From positions 1,282,001-1,346,000 of the forward strand of contig NZ_CP119082.1 in assembly GCF_029027965.1 (NCBI RefSeq): a stretch of 64,000 nt of DNA, written 5' to 3'. The stretch comes from Paracoccus sp. S3-43 (GTDB taxonomy: Bacteria; Pseudomonadota; Alphaproteobacteria; Rhodobacterales; Rhodobacteraceae). How positions within the stretch are numbered: position 1 is the first letter of the stretch; the number at the start of each line of letters is the position of its first letter. Both the position numbers and the translations under genes were made by a program. Of this stretch, positions 24,076-32,039 are shown one piece after another. The notes beneath the pieces were generated by a model that had not been told where the DNA came from, ran no database searches, and saw only the letters and a program-made list of their open reading frames with translations.

Positions 24076-24752
24076 GCGGTCGGGGCCTTTGGCAGACCGG
24101 CAGCCGGCCGCCTGTCCCGGCGGTCCCCGCCCGGCAGGCCGCCGTCGGCGCGCGAGGCATGACCGCCGAGGCGCTGCGGCTGATGCTGGCGATGAAGGGC
24201 CGGGCCTGGGGCGGGCAGGGCGGGGCGACCCCCTGCGCGCTGCCGGAACCGCTGCCGGAGCCTTCGACCGACCCGCTGGCCCTGCTGGTCGAAACGGCGA
24301 CGGCGGGCATCGACGATCCCCGAACGATCCGGGCCGAAACCGCCTGGCTGGCCCTGGCCGTGGCGGCGGCGCGGCACCTGGATCAGGTCATGGCGGCCAG
24401 GAACCCCCGCGATCTCGACCTTGCCATCCATCAGCTTCGCACCGCGCTGCTGCGGATCCTTCGGCGGTCCGGCCTGAATGTCGGCCCCGACCTGCGCGAC
24501 GCCGCGCTGGCCCCGGTGCTGTGGCGGATGGCCGTGCTGGACCGGGCCTTTGGCAGCTATCTGGGCATCGGCCTGGACCCGCTGGCCCGGCGCGCCGCGC
24601 TGCTGCTGGCGCGCCATGACGGCGGCCGCATCCTGGGCGAGACGGCGGCGCGGCAACTGGTCGATTCGCTGCGCGCAGAGGGCGCCTTCATCGCCCGGCC
24701 CGAGGCGCGTTGCGACTGGTCCCGCGCGCTTGGCCCGGCGGGGCGGGCTTGA
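24072..24752 (+). CDS. Hypothetical protein in the epsC operon
   Basis: 226 residues from an ATG overlapping the preceding stop. I do not recognise the family. The N-terminal 60 residues are Pro/Ala/Gly-rich (RPPVPAVPARQA, CALPEPLPEPSTDP) and probably flexible. The rest is predicted all-helical with many Ala, Leu and Arg: ETAWLALAVAAARHLDQVM, LDLAIHQLRTALLRILRR, LWRMAVLDRAFGSYLGIGLD. No signal peptide or membrane helix is evident. The tight spacing with both neighbours indicates it acts with the CMD-like pair and the serine acetyltransferase. Confidence 0.55.
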   Translation: MSGRGLWQTGSRPPVPAVPARQAAVGARGMTAEALRLMLAMKGRAWGGQGGATPCALPEPLPEPSTDPLALLVETATAGIDDPRTIRAETAWLALAVAAARHLDQVMAARNPRDLDLAIHQLRTALLRILRRSGLNVGPDLRDAALAPVLWRMAVLDRAFGSYLGIGLDPLARRAALLLARHDGGRILGETAARQLVDSLRAEGAFIARPEARCDWSRALGPAGRA

Positions 24753-24782
24753 CCGGGCGCGCAGGGTGATGACAGGAATGTC

Positions 24783-25724
24783 ATGAACAGATTGACCGCG
24801 ATCCCGGATCCCAGGGCGACTATCATCGACCAGCCGCAGCCCGATCCCGCCCTCGACGCCATCGCCGATCGGTTGAAGCTGATCCGGCTGACCTCGCAGC
24901 AGCGCCGCTATCCGGGCCGCGCGGTGCCGAAGCTGCCCTCCAAGCCCGCGATCATCCAGATCCTGGGCGACGTGATCGGGCTGCTCTATCCCCGGCATTT
25001 CGGCCCCGAGGGGCTGGACAGCGATGCGATCGAGACGCATGTCCGCCGCGCGCTGGCCCGCATCCGGCTGCGGCTGGCCGAACAGATCGAGCTGGAATGG
25101 CTGCTGGCCCCCGAGGCCGAACCGGCTGATACCGCCGCAAGCGCGCAGGACGCCGCCGACGCCTTCCTGCACGCCCTGCCGCAGATCCGCGACCTGCATG
25201 ACACCGACATCGCCGCCGCCTATCGCGGCGATCCCTCGGCCAGAAGCCTGGACGAGGTGGTGTTCTGCTATCCCGGCGTCGCGGCGATGCTGCGCCACCG
25301 CATCGCGCATCGGCTGGGCGGGCTGGGGGCGCGGATGATCGCCCGGATCATGGCGGAATATTCGCACGCGCTGTCGGGCATCGACATCCATCCCGGCGCG
25401 CAGATCGGACCGGCCTGCTTCATCGATCACGGCACCGGCGTGGTGATCGGCGAAACCGCTGTGGTCGGCCGCAATGTCCGGCTGTACCAGCAGGTGACGC
25501 TGGGTGCCAAGCGGTTCGAGGACGACGGCAATGGCGGCCTGGTCAAGGGCCAGCCGCGCCATCCGGTGATCGGCGACGACGTGGTGATCTATGCCGGGGC
25601 GACCATCCTGGGCCGGATCGAGATCGGCAAGGGCGCCATCATCGGCGGCGGCGTCTGGGTGACCGATCCCGTCGCGCCGGGCAGCGTCGTCAGCCAGGCC
25701 CGCCTCCGCTTGGACCAGCCCTAG
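24783..25724 (+). CDS. epsC: Serine O-acetyltransferase, EpsC type
   Basis: 313 residues. The N-terminal helical region ends in the conserved block ARSLDEVVFCYPGVAAMLRHRIAHRL, followed by the left-handed beta-helix hexapeptide domain: EYSHALSGIDIHPGAQIGPACFIDHGTGVVIGET, then LYQQVTLGAKRF, GDDVVIYAGATILG and IGGGVWVTDPVAPGSVV. It makes O-acetylserine from serine and acetyl-CoA, the acceptor onto which sulfide is added to form cysteine. Its placement 30 bp after three uncharacterised genes and next to the organosulfur island ties the island to cysteine synthesis. Confidence 0.92.
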   Translation: MNRLTAIPDPRATIIDQPQPDPALDAIADRLKLIRLTSQQRRYPGRAVPKLPSKPAIIQILGDVIGLLYPRHFGPEGLDSDAIETHVRRALARIRLRLAEQIELEWLLAPEAEPADTAASAQDAADAFLHALPQIRDLHDTDIAAAYRGDPSARSLDEVVFCYPGVAAMLRHRIAHRLGGLGARMIARIMAEYSHALSGIDIHPGAQIGPACFIDHGTGVVIGETAVVGRNVRLYQQVTLGAKRFEDDGNGGLVKGQPRHPVIGDDVVIYAGATILGRIEIGKGAIIGGGVWVTDPVAPGSVVSQARLRLDQP

Positions 25725-25750
25725 CCCGGCCGGCCGTATGCGCTCCGCCC

Positions 25751-26848
25751 TCAGGGCGTCAGCAGATACTTCGCCCCGGTCGATTTGCGGACATAGGCGG
25801 CGACCGTTTCCGGATCCAGCATCTGTTCCAGCGTGATCCGCGCGGTATAGTGGCTGGCGAAGGTCGTCGTCATTTCGTCGACGACCCGTTGCCGCATCCG
25901 CCCGACCACCGCCGGATCCAGCCGTTGCAGGGCTTGGAACAGCAGCCAGCCGCCGATGGACCAGCGAAAGCCGAAGCCCCGGCGCAGGACCGTCGGGCCG
26001 GTATCCAGAGAGCCATAGATATAGCCCTGCTTCGGCACCGCCGAGCCATACAGGTTATAGCCCGTGGCGTTGCGCGCCGTCGCGGCCTCCATGGCGTTCA
26101 GGACGATGCTGGTCGTCTCGCCCCCGCCGATGGCGTCGAAGGACAGGGTGGCGCCGGTCTCGGCGATGGCCTGGGTCAGGTCGTCGCGGAAGCTGTCGGC
26201 GCTGCTGTCCACCACATGCGCGGCCCCCATGCCGCGCAGCAGGGCGACCTGTTCGGGGCTGCGGACGATGTTCACCAGGCCGATCCCGTCCGCCCGGCAG
26301 ATCCGCAGCAGCATCTGCCCCAGGTTCGACGCGGCGGGCGCATGGACGATGGCGCCATGCCCCTCGGCCCGCATCGTCTCGACGAAGCCGAGCGCGGTCA
26401 GCGGGTTGACGAACAGCGCGGCGCCATCCTCGGGGCTTGCGCCGTCGGGAAGGACCAGGCAATCCCCGGCGCCGATCAGGCGCAGGCGGGCATACATCGC
26501 GCCGCCCAGCATCGCCACCCGCTTGCCCAGCAGGTGCTGCTGGTCGGGCCCCGCCCCGATCACGGTGCCCGCGCCTTCGTTGCCGGGGGCCAGCGACTGG
26601 CCGATCCGGGCGCGCATGGCGGGCATGGCGGCGTCGGGGATGCGCGCGGTCAGCGCCTGGCCGTCGCGCGACAGGCTGGTCATGTCGGCCGGGCCGAACA
26701 TCAGCCCCAGATCCGAGGGGTTGATCGGCGCGGCCTCGACCCGGACCAGCACCTGGCCGGGGCCGGGCTCGGGCAGTTCGACAGGTTCCAGGTTCAGCCG
26801 CAGCGTGCCGTCGGGCTGGACGGTCGATCTCAGTTCCAGGCTTTCCAT
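25751..26848 (-). CDS. Zinc-type alcohol dehydrogenase-like protein/quinone oxidoreductase (MDR family)
   Basis: 365 residues of the medium-chain dehydrogenase/reductase superfamily. The GroES-like part contains GPGQVLVRVEAAPINPSDLG and LAPGNEGAGTVIGAG. The Rossmann part has GAIVHAPAASNLGQMLLRICRADGIGLVNIV and VDSSADSF. The structural and catalytic zinc cysteines are absent, pointing to the NADPH:quinone reductase/enoyl reductase-like branch. It is monocistronic and convergent with epsC, 26 bp away. Substrate unknown. Confidence 0.85.
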   Translation of the reverse strand: MESLELRSTVQPDGTLRLNLEPVELPEPGPGQVLVRVEAAPINPSDLGLMFGPADMTSLSRDGQALTARIPDAAMPAMRARIGQSLAPGNEGAGTVIGAGPDQQHLLGKRVAMLGGAMYARLRLIGAGDCLVLPDGASPEDGAALFVNPLTALGFVETMRAEGHGAIVHAPAASNLGQMLLRICRADGIGLVNIVRSPEQVALLRGMGAAHVVDSSADSFRDDLTQAIAETGATLSFDAIGGGETTSIVLNAMEAATARNATGYNLYGSAVPKQGYIYGSLDTGPTVLRRGFGFRWSIGGWLLFQALQRLDPAVVGRMRQRVVDEMTTTFASHYTARITLEQMLDPETVAAYVRKSTGAKYLLTP

Positions 26849-27007
26849 ATGGCCTCCGATCCGTTTCGGCCATCTTTCCGCAGTCGCGGGCCGGGTTCAA
26901 CCGGGTGCCGTCACCCTGTCTTCATACCAGCGTGAATTGACCGCGACCGCGACATGCGACACTGATCCCCTGTCCCGGCCGCATACCGGCGCGAGGAAGA
27001 GGTTCGG

Positions 27008-28033
27008 ATGGCTGGCCTGTTCAAGATGCTTGTCAAGGCGACGCGGCCCGCCCGGAAGCGGCTGCGCCTTCCCGCGGTCCCGGCTTTGCCGAAAATGCCC
27101 AAGCCCCCGGCGATCAAGCGGATGGCGGCCGGTCTGGCCCGGCGAAAGACCCAGGAATCCCGCCCGCCGCGCCCCGCGCCGGGCAGCTTCGTCGCCGACA
27201 TCTTCGCCTGCCCGGAAGGCCAGGTCAGCTATCGCTTCTATACGCCGACAGGTTCGGCAGGGCGGCGGATGCCGCTGGTCGTGATGCTGCACGGCTGTTC
27301 GCAGACGGCGGCGGATTTCGCGGTTGGCACCGGCATGAACCGGCTGGCGGACGAGCTGGGCTTTCTGGTCCTGTATCCCCAGCAATCGCCCAGGGCGAAT
27401 ATCGGGCGCTGCTGGAACTGGCACGACCCGCGGAACCAGGCGCGCGGTCGGGGCGAACCGGCGGTGATCGCGGCCCTGACCCGCCATGCCGTCCGGCTGG
27501 GGCGGGCCAATCCGGCGCGGGTCTATATCGCCGGGATTTCGGCGGGCGGGACCGCCGCTGCCATCATCGGCGCCGCCTATCCCGATCTTTACGCGGCGGT
27601 CGGCGTGCATTCCGGCGTGCCGATGGGCAATATCCGGTCGCTGCGCTCGGCGGTGTCGGCGATGCGCGGCAAGCGCGGGCCGGGAAGCACCGCGAGGCTG
27701 CCGCCGCAACTGCCGACCATCGTCTTTCACGGCGACAGCGACCCCATCGTGCATCCCAGCAATGCCGGCGGCTTTCTGGCCAACCTGGAACGCTCGCGCC
27801 CCGGTCCGCTGACCTGCCGCATCGCCTCGGGCCGGACGGAGCGGGGCCGAGAGTTCACGCAGCGCAGCTATCAGAACCGGGCCGGCCGGACGCTGCTTGA
27901 GGACTGGACGGTGCATGGCAGCGGCCACGGCTGGTCGGGCGGCCGGGCGGCGGGATCGCATACCGACCCGGCCGGTCCCGACGCCTCGCGCGAGATGCTG
28001 CGGTTCTTCCTGGCCCGGCGGCGCGGCGGCTAG
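27008..28033 (+). CDS. PHB depolymerase-family esterase (LpqC-like)
   Basis: 341 residues. An N-terminal basic region (KATRPARKRLRLPAV) precedes an alpha/beta-hydrolase of the esterase_phb family. The oxyanion-hole segment is PLVVMLHGCSQTAADFA, the nucleophile is Ser in YIAGISAGGTAAA (GxSxG), and later acid/base residues lie in FHGDSDPIVHPSN and HGSGHGWSGG. Also conserved is GRCWNWHDPRNQARGRGEPA. Family members hydrolyse polyhydroxybutyrate oligomers or aromatic/feruloyl esters. No clear signal peptide, so it may act inside the cell on stored PHB; a 3-hydroxybutyrate dehydrogenase lies at 48 kb. Confidence 0.86.
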   Translation: MAGLFKMLVKATRPARKRLRLPAVPALPKMPKPPAIKRMAAGLARRKTQESRPPRPAPGSFVADIFACPEGQVSYRFYTPTGSAGRRMPLVVMLHGCSQTAADFAVGTGMNRLADELGFLVLYPQQSPRANIGRCWNWHDPRNQARGRGEPAVIAALTRHAVRLGRANPARVYIAGISAGGTAAAIIGAAYPDLYAAVGVHSGVPMGNIRSLRSAVSAMRGKRGPGSTARLPPQLPTIVFHGDSDPIVHPSNAGGFLANLERSRPGPLTCRIASGRTERGREFTQRSYQNRAGRTLLEDWTVHGSGHGWSGGRAAGSHTDPAGPDASREMLRFFLARRRGG

Positions 28034-28035
28034 CA

Positions 28036-28290
28036 TTACAGTTGCGTTTTCGGTTTGATATGAGCCTGTCTTGCCGCGGCCTGATGCGCCCTTCGCCACA
28101 GCGACCATGCGATGATCTGTGCGGGCTGGATGTGACGCTGTGCCATGCGGTTGGCGATGCAGCAGATTTCCTGGACAGCCCATCGGATCAGGGGTGGTGA
28201 TGGGGCCTGCGCATTGTTTTTGGGGGCAGGCGGCATCAGCAGGTCGGCGCGGTCCGTATGGGTGCGCGCGCGTCCGGCAGTTTTCGCCAC
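28036..28290 (-). pseudogene. IS transposase C-terminal remnant
   Basis: The minus-strand frame ends with IANRMAQRHIQPAQIIAWSLWRRAHQAAARQAHIK, read in pieces as AQRHIQPAQIIAWS and WRRAHQAAARQAHIK. The AWSxWRRxHQ signature is the tail of a family of DDE transposases (IS701/DDE_5-like). The catalytic domain is missing; about 50 meaningful codons remain and the rest of the frame is unrelated. With the neighbouring 308-bp gap (28034-28341) it marks an old insertion sequence at the edge of the accessory region. No terminal inverted repeats were found by eye. Confidence 0.5.
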
Positions 28291-28341
28291 GCGGGGGCGT
28301 GCGGACGGGATCTCATGTCGCGGTTCGCGGCACCGTTGCCC

Positions 28342-30036
28342 TCATCCGGGCAGGATCTCGAACCGCGTCACGTCGATCATTCCCCGGTCGGTGATCTTCA
28401 GGGCCGGGATGACGGGCAGGGCCAGGAAAGCCAGTTGCAGGAAGGGCTCCTCCAGCGCGACCCCCAGCGACCTGGCCGCGTCGCGCAGCAGGATCAGCCG
28501 GTCGCGCACCGATTCGAACGGATCGAGGCTCATCAGCCCCGCGACCGGCAAGGGCAGTTCCGCCAGGATGCGGCCGCCGCCCGCCACGACGAAGCCGCCC
28601 TCGATCCCGGTCAGGCGGTTGGCGGCCAAGGCCATGTCGTCGTAATCGGCGCCGACGACGGCGATGTTGTGATGGTCGTGGCACACGGTCGAGGCGATGG
28701 CCCCGCGCCGGATGCCGAAGCCCTGGACAAAGCCCGTGGCGATATTGCCATTCCTGCCGTGCCGTTCGATCACCGCGATGCGGGCCAGGTCGCGGGCCGG
28801 ATCGGGGCGCTTGTCGCCGTCCTGGGGCGCGATGTCATGGGTCAGGTGGGCGGTGATGATCTTGCCTTCGATGATGCCGATCACCGGGGTTTCGCGGCGG
28901 TTTCCGGCGCAGCGAAAGTCCTGCGGCCCGACATGCGGCGCCTTGACCGAGGCGCGGGCCACCGGCTCCAGCGGCCGCCGCGCGGCAAAGGCCGCATCGT
29001 CGACGACCCGCCCGCCGCACAGCACCACCCGCGCCCGGCAGCTTTCCAGGCTGTCCACCGCCACGATGTCGGCGCGCAGCCCCGGCGCGATCAGCCCGCG
29101 ATCCTTCAGCCCGAAAGCCTCGGCCGCCGACAGAGAGGCCGCGCGATAGACCGCCAGCACCGGGCTGCCGCGCCGGATCAGCTCGCGGATCATATGGTCC
29201 AGATGGCCGTGTTCGGCGATGTCCAGCGGGTTCCGGTCGTCGGTGCAAAGGCACAGATAGGGCGCGGTCACATCGGTCAGCACCGGCTGCAGCGCCGCCA
29301 GATCCTTGCTGACCGAGCCTTCGCGGATCAGGACGCGCATCCCTTGGCGCAGCTTCTCCAGCGCCTCGGCGGCAGTGGTGGCCTCGTGTTCCGTGCGGAT
29401 GCCCGCCGCGACATAGGCCGACAGGTCGCGCCCCGTCAGTTGCGGGCAATGGCCGTCGACATGGCCCCCCGCGAACAGCCGCAGCTTGGCCATGGCGGCG
29501 GAATCGCGATGGATGACGCCCGGATAGTTCATGAATTCCGCCAGCCCGATGGCCGAGGGGTGGCCCATCACCGCGCGCAGATCCGCCGCCTCGATTCGCG
29601 CGCCCGAGGTTTCCATCTCGGTCGAGGGCACGCAGGACGACAGCTGCACGCGCAGGTCCATCAGCAGGCATTCGCTGGCCTTTTGGAACCAGCGGATGCC
29701 GTCCAGGCCGATGACATTGGCGATCTCGTGCGGGTCGCAGATGGCGGTGGTGATGCCGCGCGGCGTCACGCAGCGGTCGAATTCATGCGGTGTGACCAGG
29801 CTGCTTTCGACATGCAGGTGCGTGTCGATGAAACCCGGCACCAGGATCAGGCCGGTCACGTCGATCACCTGCCGGGCCTCGTAATCGCCGATCCCCGCGA
29901 TCCGGTCGCCGCAGATCGCCACATCTCCTGTCATCAGCGTGCCGGTGATCAGGTCGAACACCCGCCCGCCCCGCAGCAGCAGATCGGCAGGCTCGTCCCC
30001 CCGCGCCTGGGCTATGCGGCGTTCCAGATCGTCCAT
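28342..30036 (-). CDS. ade: Adenine deaminase
   Basis: 564 residues of the amidohydrolase superfamily; converts adenine to hypoxanthine and ammonia. Metal-binding HxH is in [14 protein letters not shown]. Further conserved blocks are [51 protein letters not shown] and [10 protein letters not shown]. The C-terminal adenine-deaminase domain includes [27 protein letters not shown], ending [11 protein letters not shown]. The ATG at 30036 has GAGGGGGT upstream and gives the conserved N-terminus; an in-frame ATG at 30072 is less likely. Monocistronic by spacing. Confidence 0.93.
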   Translation of the reverse strand: MDDLERRIAQARGDEPADLLLRGGRVFDLITGTLMTGDVAICGDRIAGIGDYEARQVIDVTGLILVPGFIDTHLHVESSLVTPHEFDRCVTPRGITTAICDPHEIANVIGLDGIRWFQKASECLLMDLRVQLSSCVPSTEMETSGARIEAADLRAVMGHPSAIGLAEFMNYPGVIHRDSAAMAKLRLFAGGHVDGHCPQLTGRDLSAYVAAGIRTEHEATTAAEALEKLRQGMRVLIREGSVSKDLAALQPVLTDVTAPYLCLCTDDRNPLDIAEHGHLDHMIRELIRRGSPVLAVYRAASLSAAEAFGLKDRGLIAPGLRADIVAVDSLESCRARVVLCGGRVVDDAAFAARRPLEPVARASVKAPHVGPQDFRCAGNRRETPVIGIIEGKIITAHLTHDIAPQDGDKRPDPARDLARIAVIERHGRNGNIATGFVQGFGIRRGAIASTVCHDHHNIAVVGADYDDMALAANRLTGIEGGFVVAGGGRILAELPLPVAGLMSLDPFESVRDRLILLRDAARSLGVALEEPFLQLAFLALPVIPALKITDRGMIDVTRFEILPG

Positions 30037-30106
30037 AGGCACCCCCTCCGTTCGCGTCAGAAGACCTGACACAAGGCGTGGCGTCCAGAGGGGATCAGGA
30101 ATGGTA

Positions 30107-30150
30107 TGGAGGAGCGGATTTGCAATCGCCTCGAACCACTGCCCGGTCCC
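30107..30150 (-). pseudogene. tRNA-Cys-like relic lacking the T arm
   Basis: Read on the minus strand: GGGCAGTGGTTCGAGG resembling a D-arm, then GATTGCAAATC, the typical GCA anticodon stem-loop of tRNA-Cys, followed at once by CGCTCCTCCA, an acceptor end plus CCA. The variable region and T arm (about 25 nt) are missing, and no matching 5' acceptor strand was found. It would not fold as a tRNA. Could be a deleted tRNA-Cys copy or an old integration scar; chance similarity cannot be excluded. Confidence 0.35.
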
Positions 30151-30216
30151 GGCAGCCCCAGATCCAGCAGGTGCGGGGGCGGGCCTTCAGGAATGCCGCC
30201 AGCGGTCGAGGGGCCG

Positions 30217-30864
30217 TCACCGCATCACGGCCTTGACCTGGTCGAGGGCCTGGCGCAGCAGGTCGGGATTGCTTCCGGCGGTTTCGACCAGGCGCCTCAG
30301 CGTGGCCTTCTGCGTCTCGCTGATGGCGGCCTCGTCGATCAGCCGGGCCACTTCGGTCGCGTCGAACCCCTCGGGCGTCAGCAGCGTCTGGATGCGCGCG
30401 GCGGTGACGGCGGCGGTCGCGGCCTGGTCCGTGGCCGTGGCGGCATCGTTGGCGGCTTGGGCCGCGGCGTCGGCGGCCTGGGCGACGGGGGCGGCCGCGC
30501 CGCTGGCGGCGGTGGCTGCGGCGTCCGCCGCGCGATCGGCCGCGTCCAGGGCCGCTTCGGCGGCGGCCTCGGCCTCGGCGGCGGCGTCGCTGACGGGGGC
30601 CACCCCGGCATCCTCGGACGCCTGCACCGCCTCGGCCGCGACATCGGCGGCGATGGCGGCGGCATCGGCCGCGGCGTCGGCGGCAGCCTCGGTCGCCTGA
30701 CTGGCCGCAGGGGCTGCGTCGGCCGCAGGCGCTTCCGTCACGGCAGGCGCTTCCGTTACGGCAGGCGCTTCGGGCGCGGCGGTTTCCCTGCGCCCGTCCC
30801 GCCAGATCCACCATCCCCCCAGGCCAAGAGCCAGGATCACGATCAGGGCCAGAAGAATGCGCAT
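30217..30864 (-). CDS. Alanine-rich membrane-anchored protein of unknown function
   Basis: 215 residues. One N-terminal transmembrane anchor ([18 protein letters not shown]) is followed by a short basic stretch and a repeat-like [17 protein letters not shown] segment. About 100 residues are then composed mostly of Ala with Asp/Glu at regular spacing ([19 protein letters not shown]), likely a long helix or coiled coil reaching into the periplasm. A small C-terminal domain ([21 protein letters not shown]...LDQVKAVMR) closes the protein. No family recognised. Similar low-complexity proteins are common in Paracoccus-type genomes. It stands alone between ade and infC. Confidence 0.65.
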   Translation of the reverse strand: MRILLALIVILALGLGGWWIWRDGRRETAAPEAPAVTEAPAVTEAPAADAAPAASQATEAAADAAADAAAIAADVAAEAVQASEDAGVAPVSDAAAEAEAAAEAALDAADRAADAAATAASGAAAPVAQAADAAAQAANDAATATDQAATAAVTAARIQTLLTPEGFDATEVARLIDEAAISETQKATLRRLVETAGSNPDLLRQALDQVKAVMR

Positions 30865-31054
30865 GGCAGGGCTGTTCCTTGCAGGGGTTCGCCAAACCTA
30901 TGCCACAGGGGCGCGGCGCGGAAAAGCCGCCGGGCGCCCAAGGCGGGGCCAAATCCGCGACGCGGACGGCTTCCGGCATCAAATCCGGTTGAATCATCCC
31001 GCTGTGACGCTTATTTTCCGTCCATTCCGCATTGGCTATCCAAGGAGCATCGCC

Positions 31055-31594
31055 ATAGCCCGCCGACCGCATAACGCACCGCCCACCCGTGATACCGGAC
31101 CCCGCGTGAACGAACGCATCCGCGTATCCGAAATTCGCCTGATCGGCGCCGACGGAGAGAATGTCGGCGTGGTTCCGCCCTCGGTCGGGTTGCAGATGGC
31201 GCAGGACGCCGGGCTGGATCTGGTCGAAATCTCGCCCAACGCGACGCCGCCCGTCTGCAAGGTCATGGATCTGGGCAAGTTCAAATATGAACAGCAAAAG
31301 CGCGAGGCCGAGGCCCGCAAGAAGCAGAAGATCATCGAGATCAAGGAGATCAAGTTCCGTCCGGGAACCGATACCCACGATTACGATGTGAAGATGCGGT
31401 CGGTCATGAAATTCCTGGGCGAAGGCGACAAGGTCAAGGTGACGCTGCGCTTTCGGGGCCGCGAGATGGCCCACCAGGATCTGGGGCTGGAACTGCTGAA
31501 CCGCGTCCGCGACGACGTGGGCGAGGCGGGCAAGATCGAAGCCATGCCCAAGCTGGAAGGCCGGCAGATGGTGATGATGATCGCCCCCAAATAG
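31055..31594 (+). CDS. infC: Translation initiation factor IF-3
   Basis: 179 residues. It binds the 30S subunit and proofreads the initiator codon and tRNA. N-domain [20 protein letters not shown], linker rich in Lys/Glu ([14 protein letters not shown]), C-domain [23 protein letters not shown] through [11 protein letters not shown]. The start is a rare ATA at 31055, preceded by AAGGAG at 31042-31047 with 7-nt spacing and followed by [18 protein letters not shown], the usual N-terminus. No ATG or GTG in frame fits better. Non-canonical start codons in infC are the basis of IF3 autoregulation, so control by the same mechanism is likely. Confidence 0.95.
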   Translation: MARRPHNAPPTRDTGPRVNERIRVSEIRLIGADGENVGVVPPSVGLQMAQDAGLDLVEISPNATPPVCKVMDLGKFKYEQQKREAEARKKQKIIEIKEIKFRPGTDTHDYDVKMRSVMKFLGEGDKVKVTLRFRGREMAHQDLGLELLNRVRDDVGEAGKIEAMPKLEGRQMVMMIAPK

Positions 31595-31609
31595 GGCGAT
31601 CCGGCATCG

Positions 31610-31647
31610 AAAAAGGGCCGCGCGGCGATTGCCGGCGCGGCCTTTTT
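31610..31647 (+). terminator. Intrinsic terminator after infC
   Basis: AAAAAGGGCCGCGC pairs with GCGCGGCCTTTTT around a short loop, and the 3' arm ends in five T. It begins 16 bp after the infC stop, and the A-run on the other side may let it serve the convergent TM2 gene as well. Confidence 0.85.
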
Positions 31648-31648
31648 G

Positions 31649-31978
31649 TCAGAAACGACCCGCCATCAGCCGCTGGCGGATCACCGCCTGGTCGTCGCGG
31701 ATCATGCCGGGGATCAGGAACAGGTCGATCACCGCCCAGACCCAGACGAAGGCCAAGGGAATCCAGCCGATCAGGATCGGCGCGGTCAGCCAGCCGATGC
31801 CCGACAGGGCCAGCATGATGATTCCGCTGGCCCAGCGGCCCAGATACATCCGGTGAACGCCAAGTCCCCACAGCAGGATCGCCAGCAGATAGGCGACCAG
31901 TTGCGATTTCGATTCGTTGGCAACGCGCTGTTCGATCAAAAGCTGTTGCTGAACAGTATCCGGCAAGGGCCTCTCCAT
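31649..31978 (-). CDS. TM2 domain-containing membrane protein
   Basis: 109 residues. A soluble N-terminus (LPDTVQQQLLIEQRVANESKS) precedes two transmembrane helices in the TM2 pattern: AYLLAILLWGLGVHRMYLGRW, a short GxxxG-containing turn with GIIMLALSGIGWLT, and a second helix FVWVWAVIDLFLIPGMI. The LGxHRxYLGR motif is diagnostic of TM2. Function is not known in bacteria. Convergent with infC and sharing its terminator. Confidence 0.85.
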   Translation of the reverse strand: MERPLPDTVQQQLLIEQRVANESKSQLVAYLLAILLWGLGVHRMYLGRWASGIIMLALSGIGWLTAPILIGWIPLAFVWVWAVIDLFLIPGMIRDDQAVIRQRLMAGRF

Positions 31979-32039
31979 GGATGGGGGCGACAGCCGCCCC
32001 TTTGCCCATAGATAGGAACCTCTGCGTCGGCTGCAAGGA

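Noticed and set aside
25724..25750. GGCCGGCC palindrome after epsC as a terminator
   Set aside because: Only an 8-bp self-complementary element without stem extension or T-run; common by chance in such GC-rich DNA.
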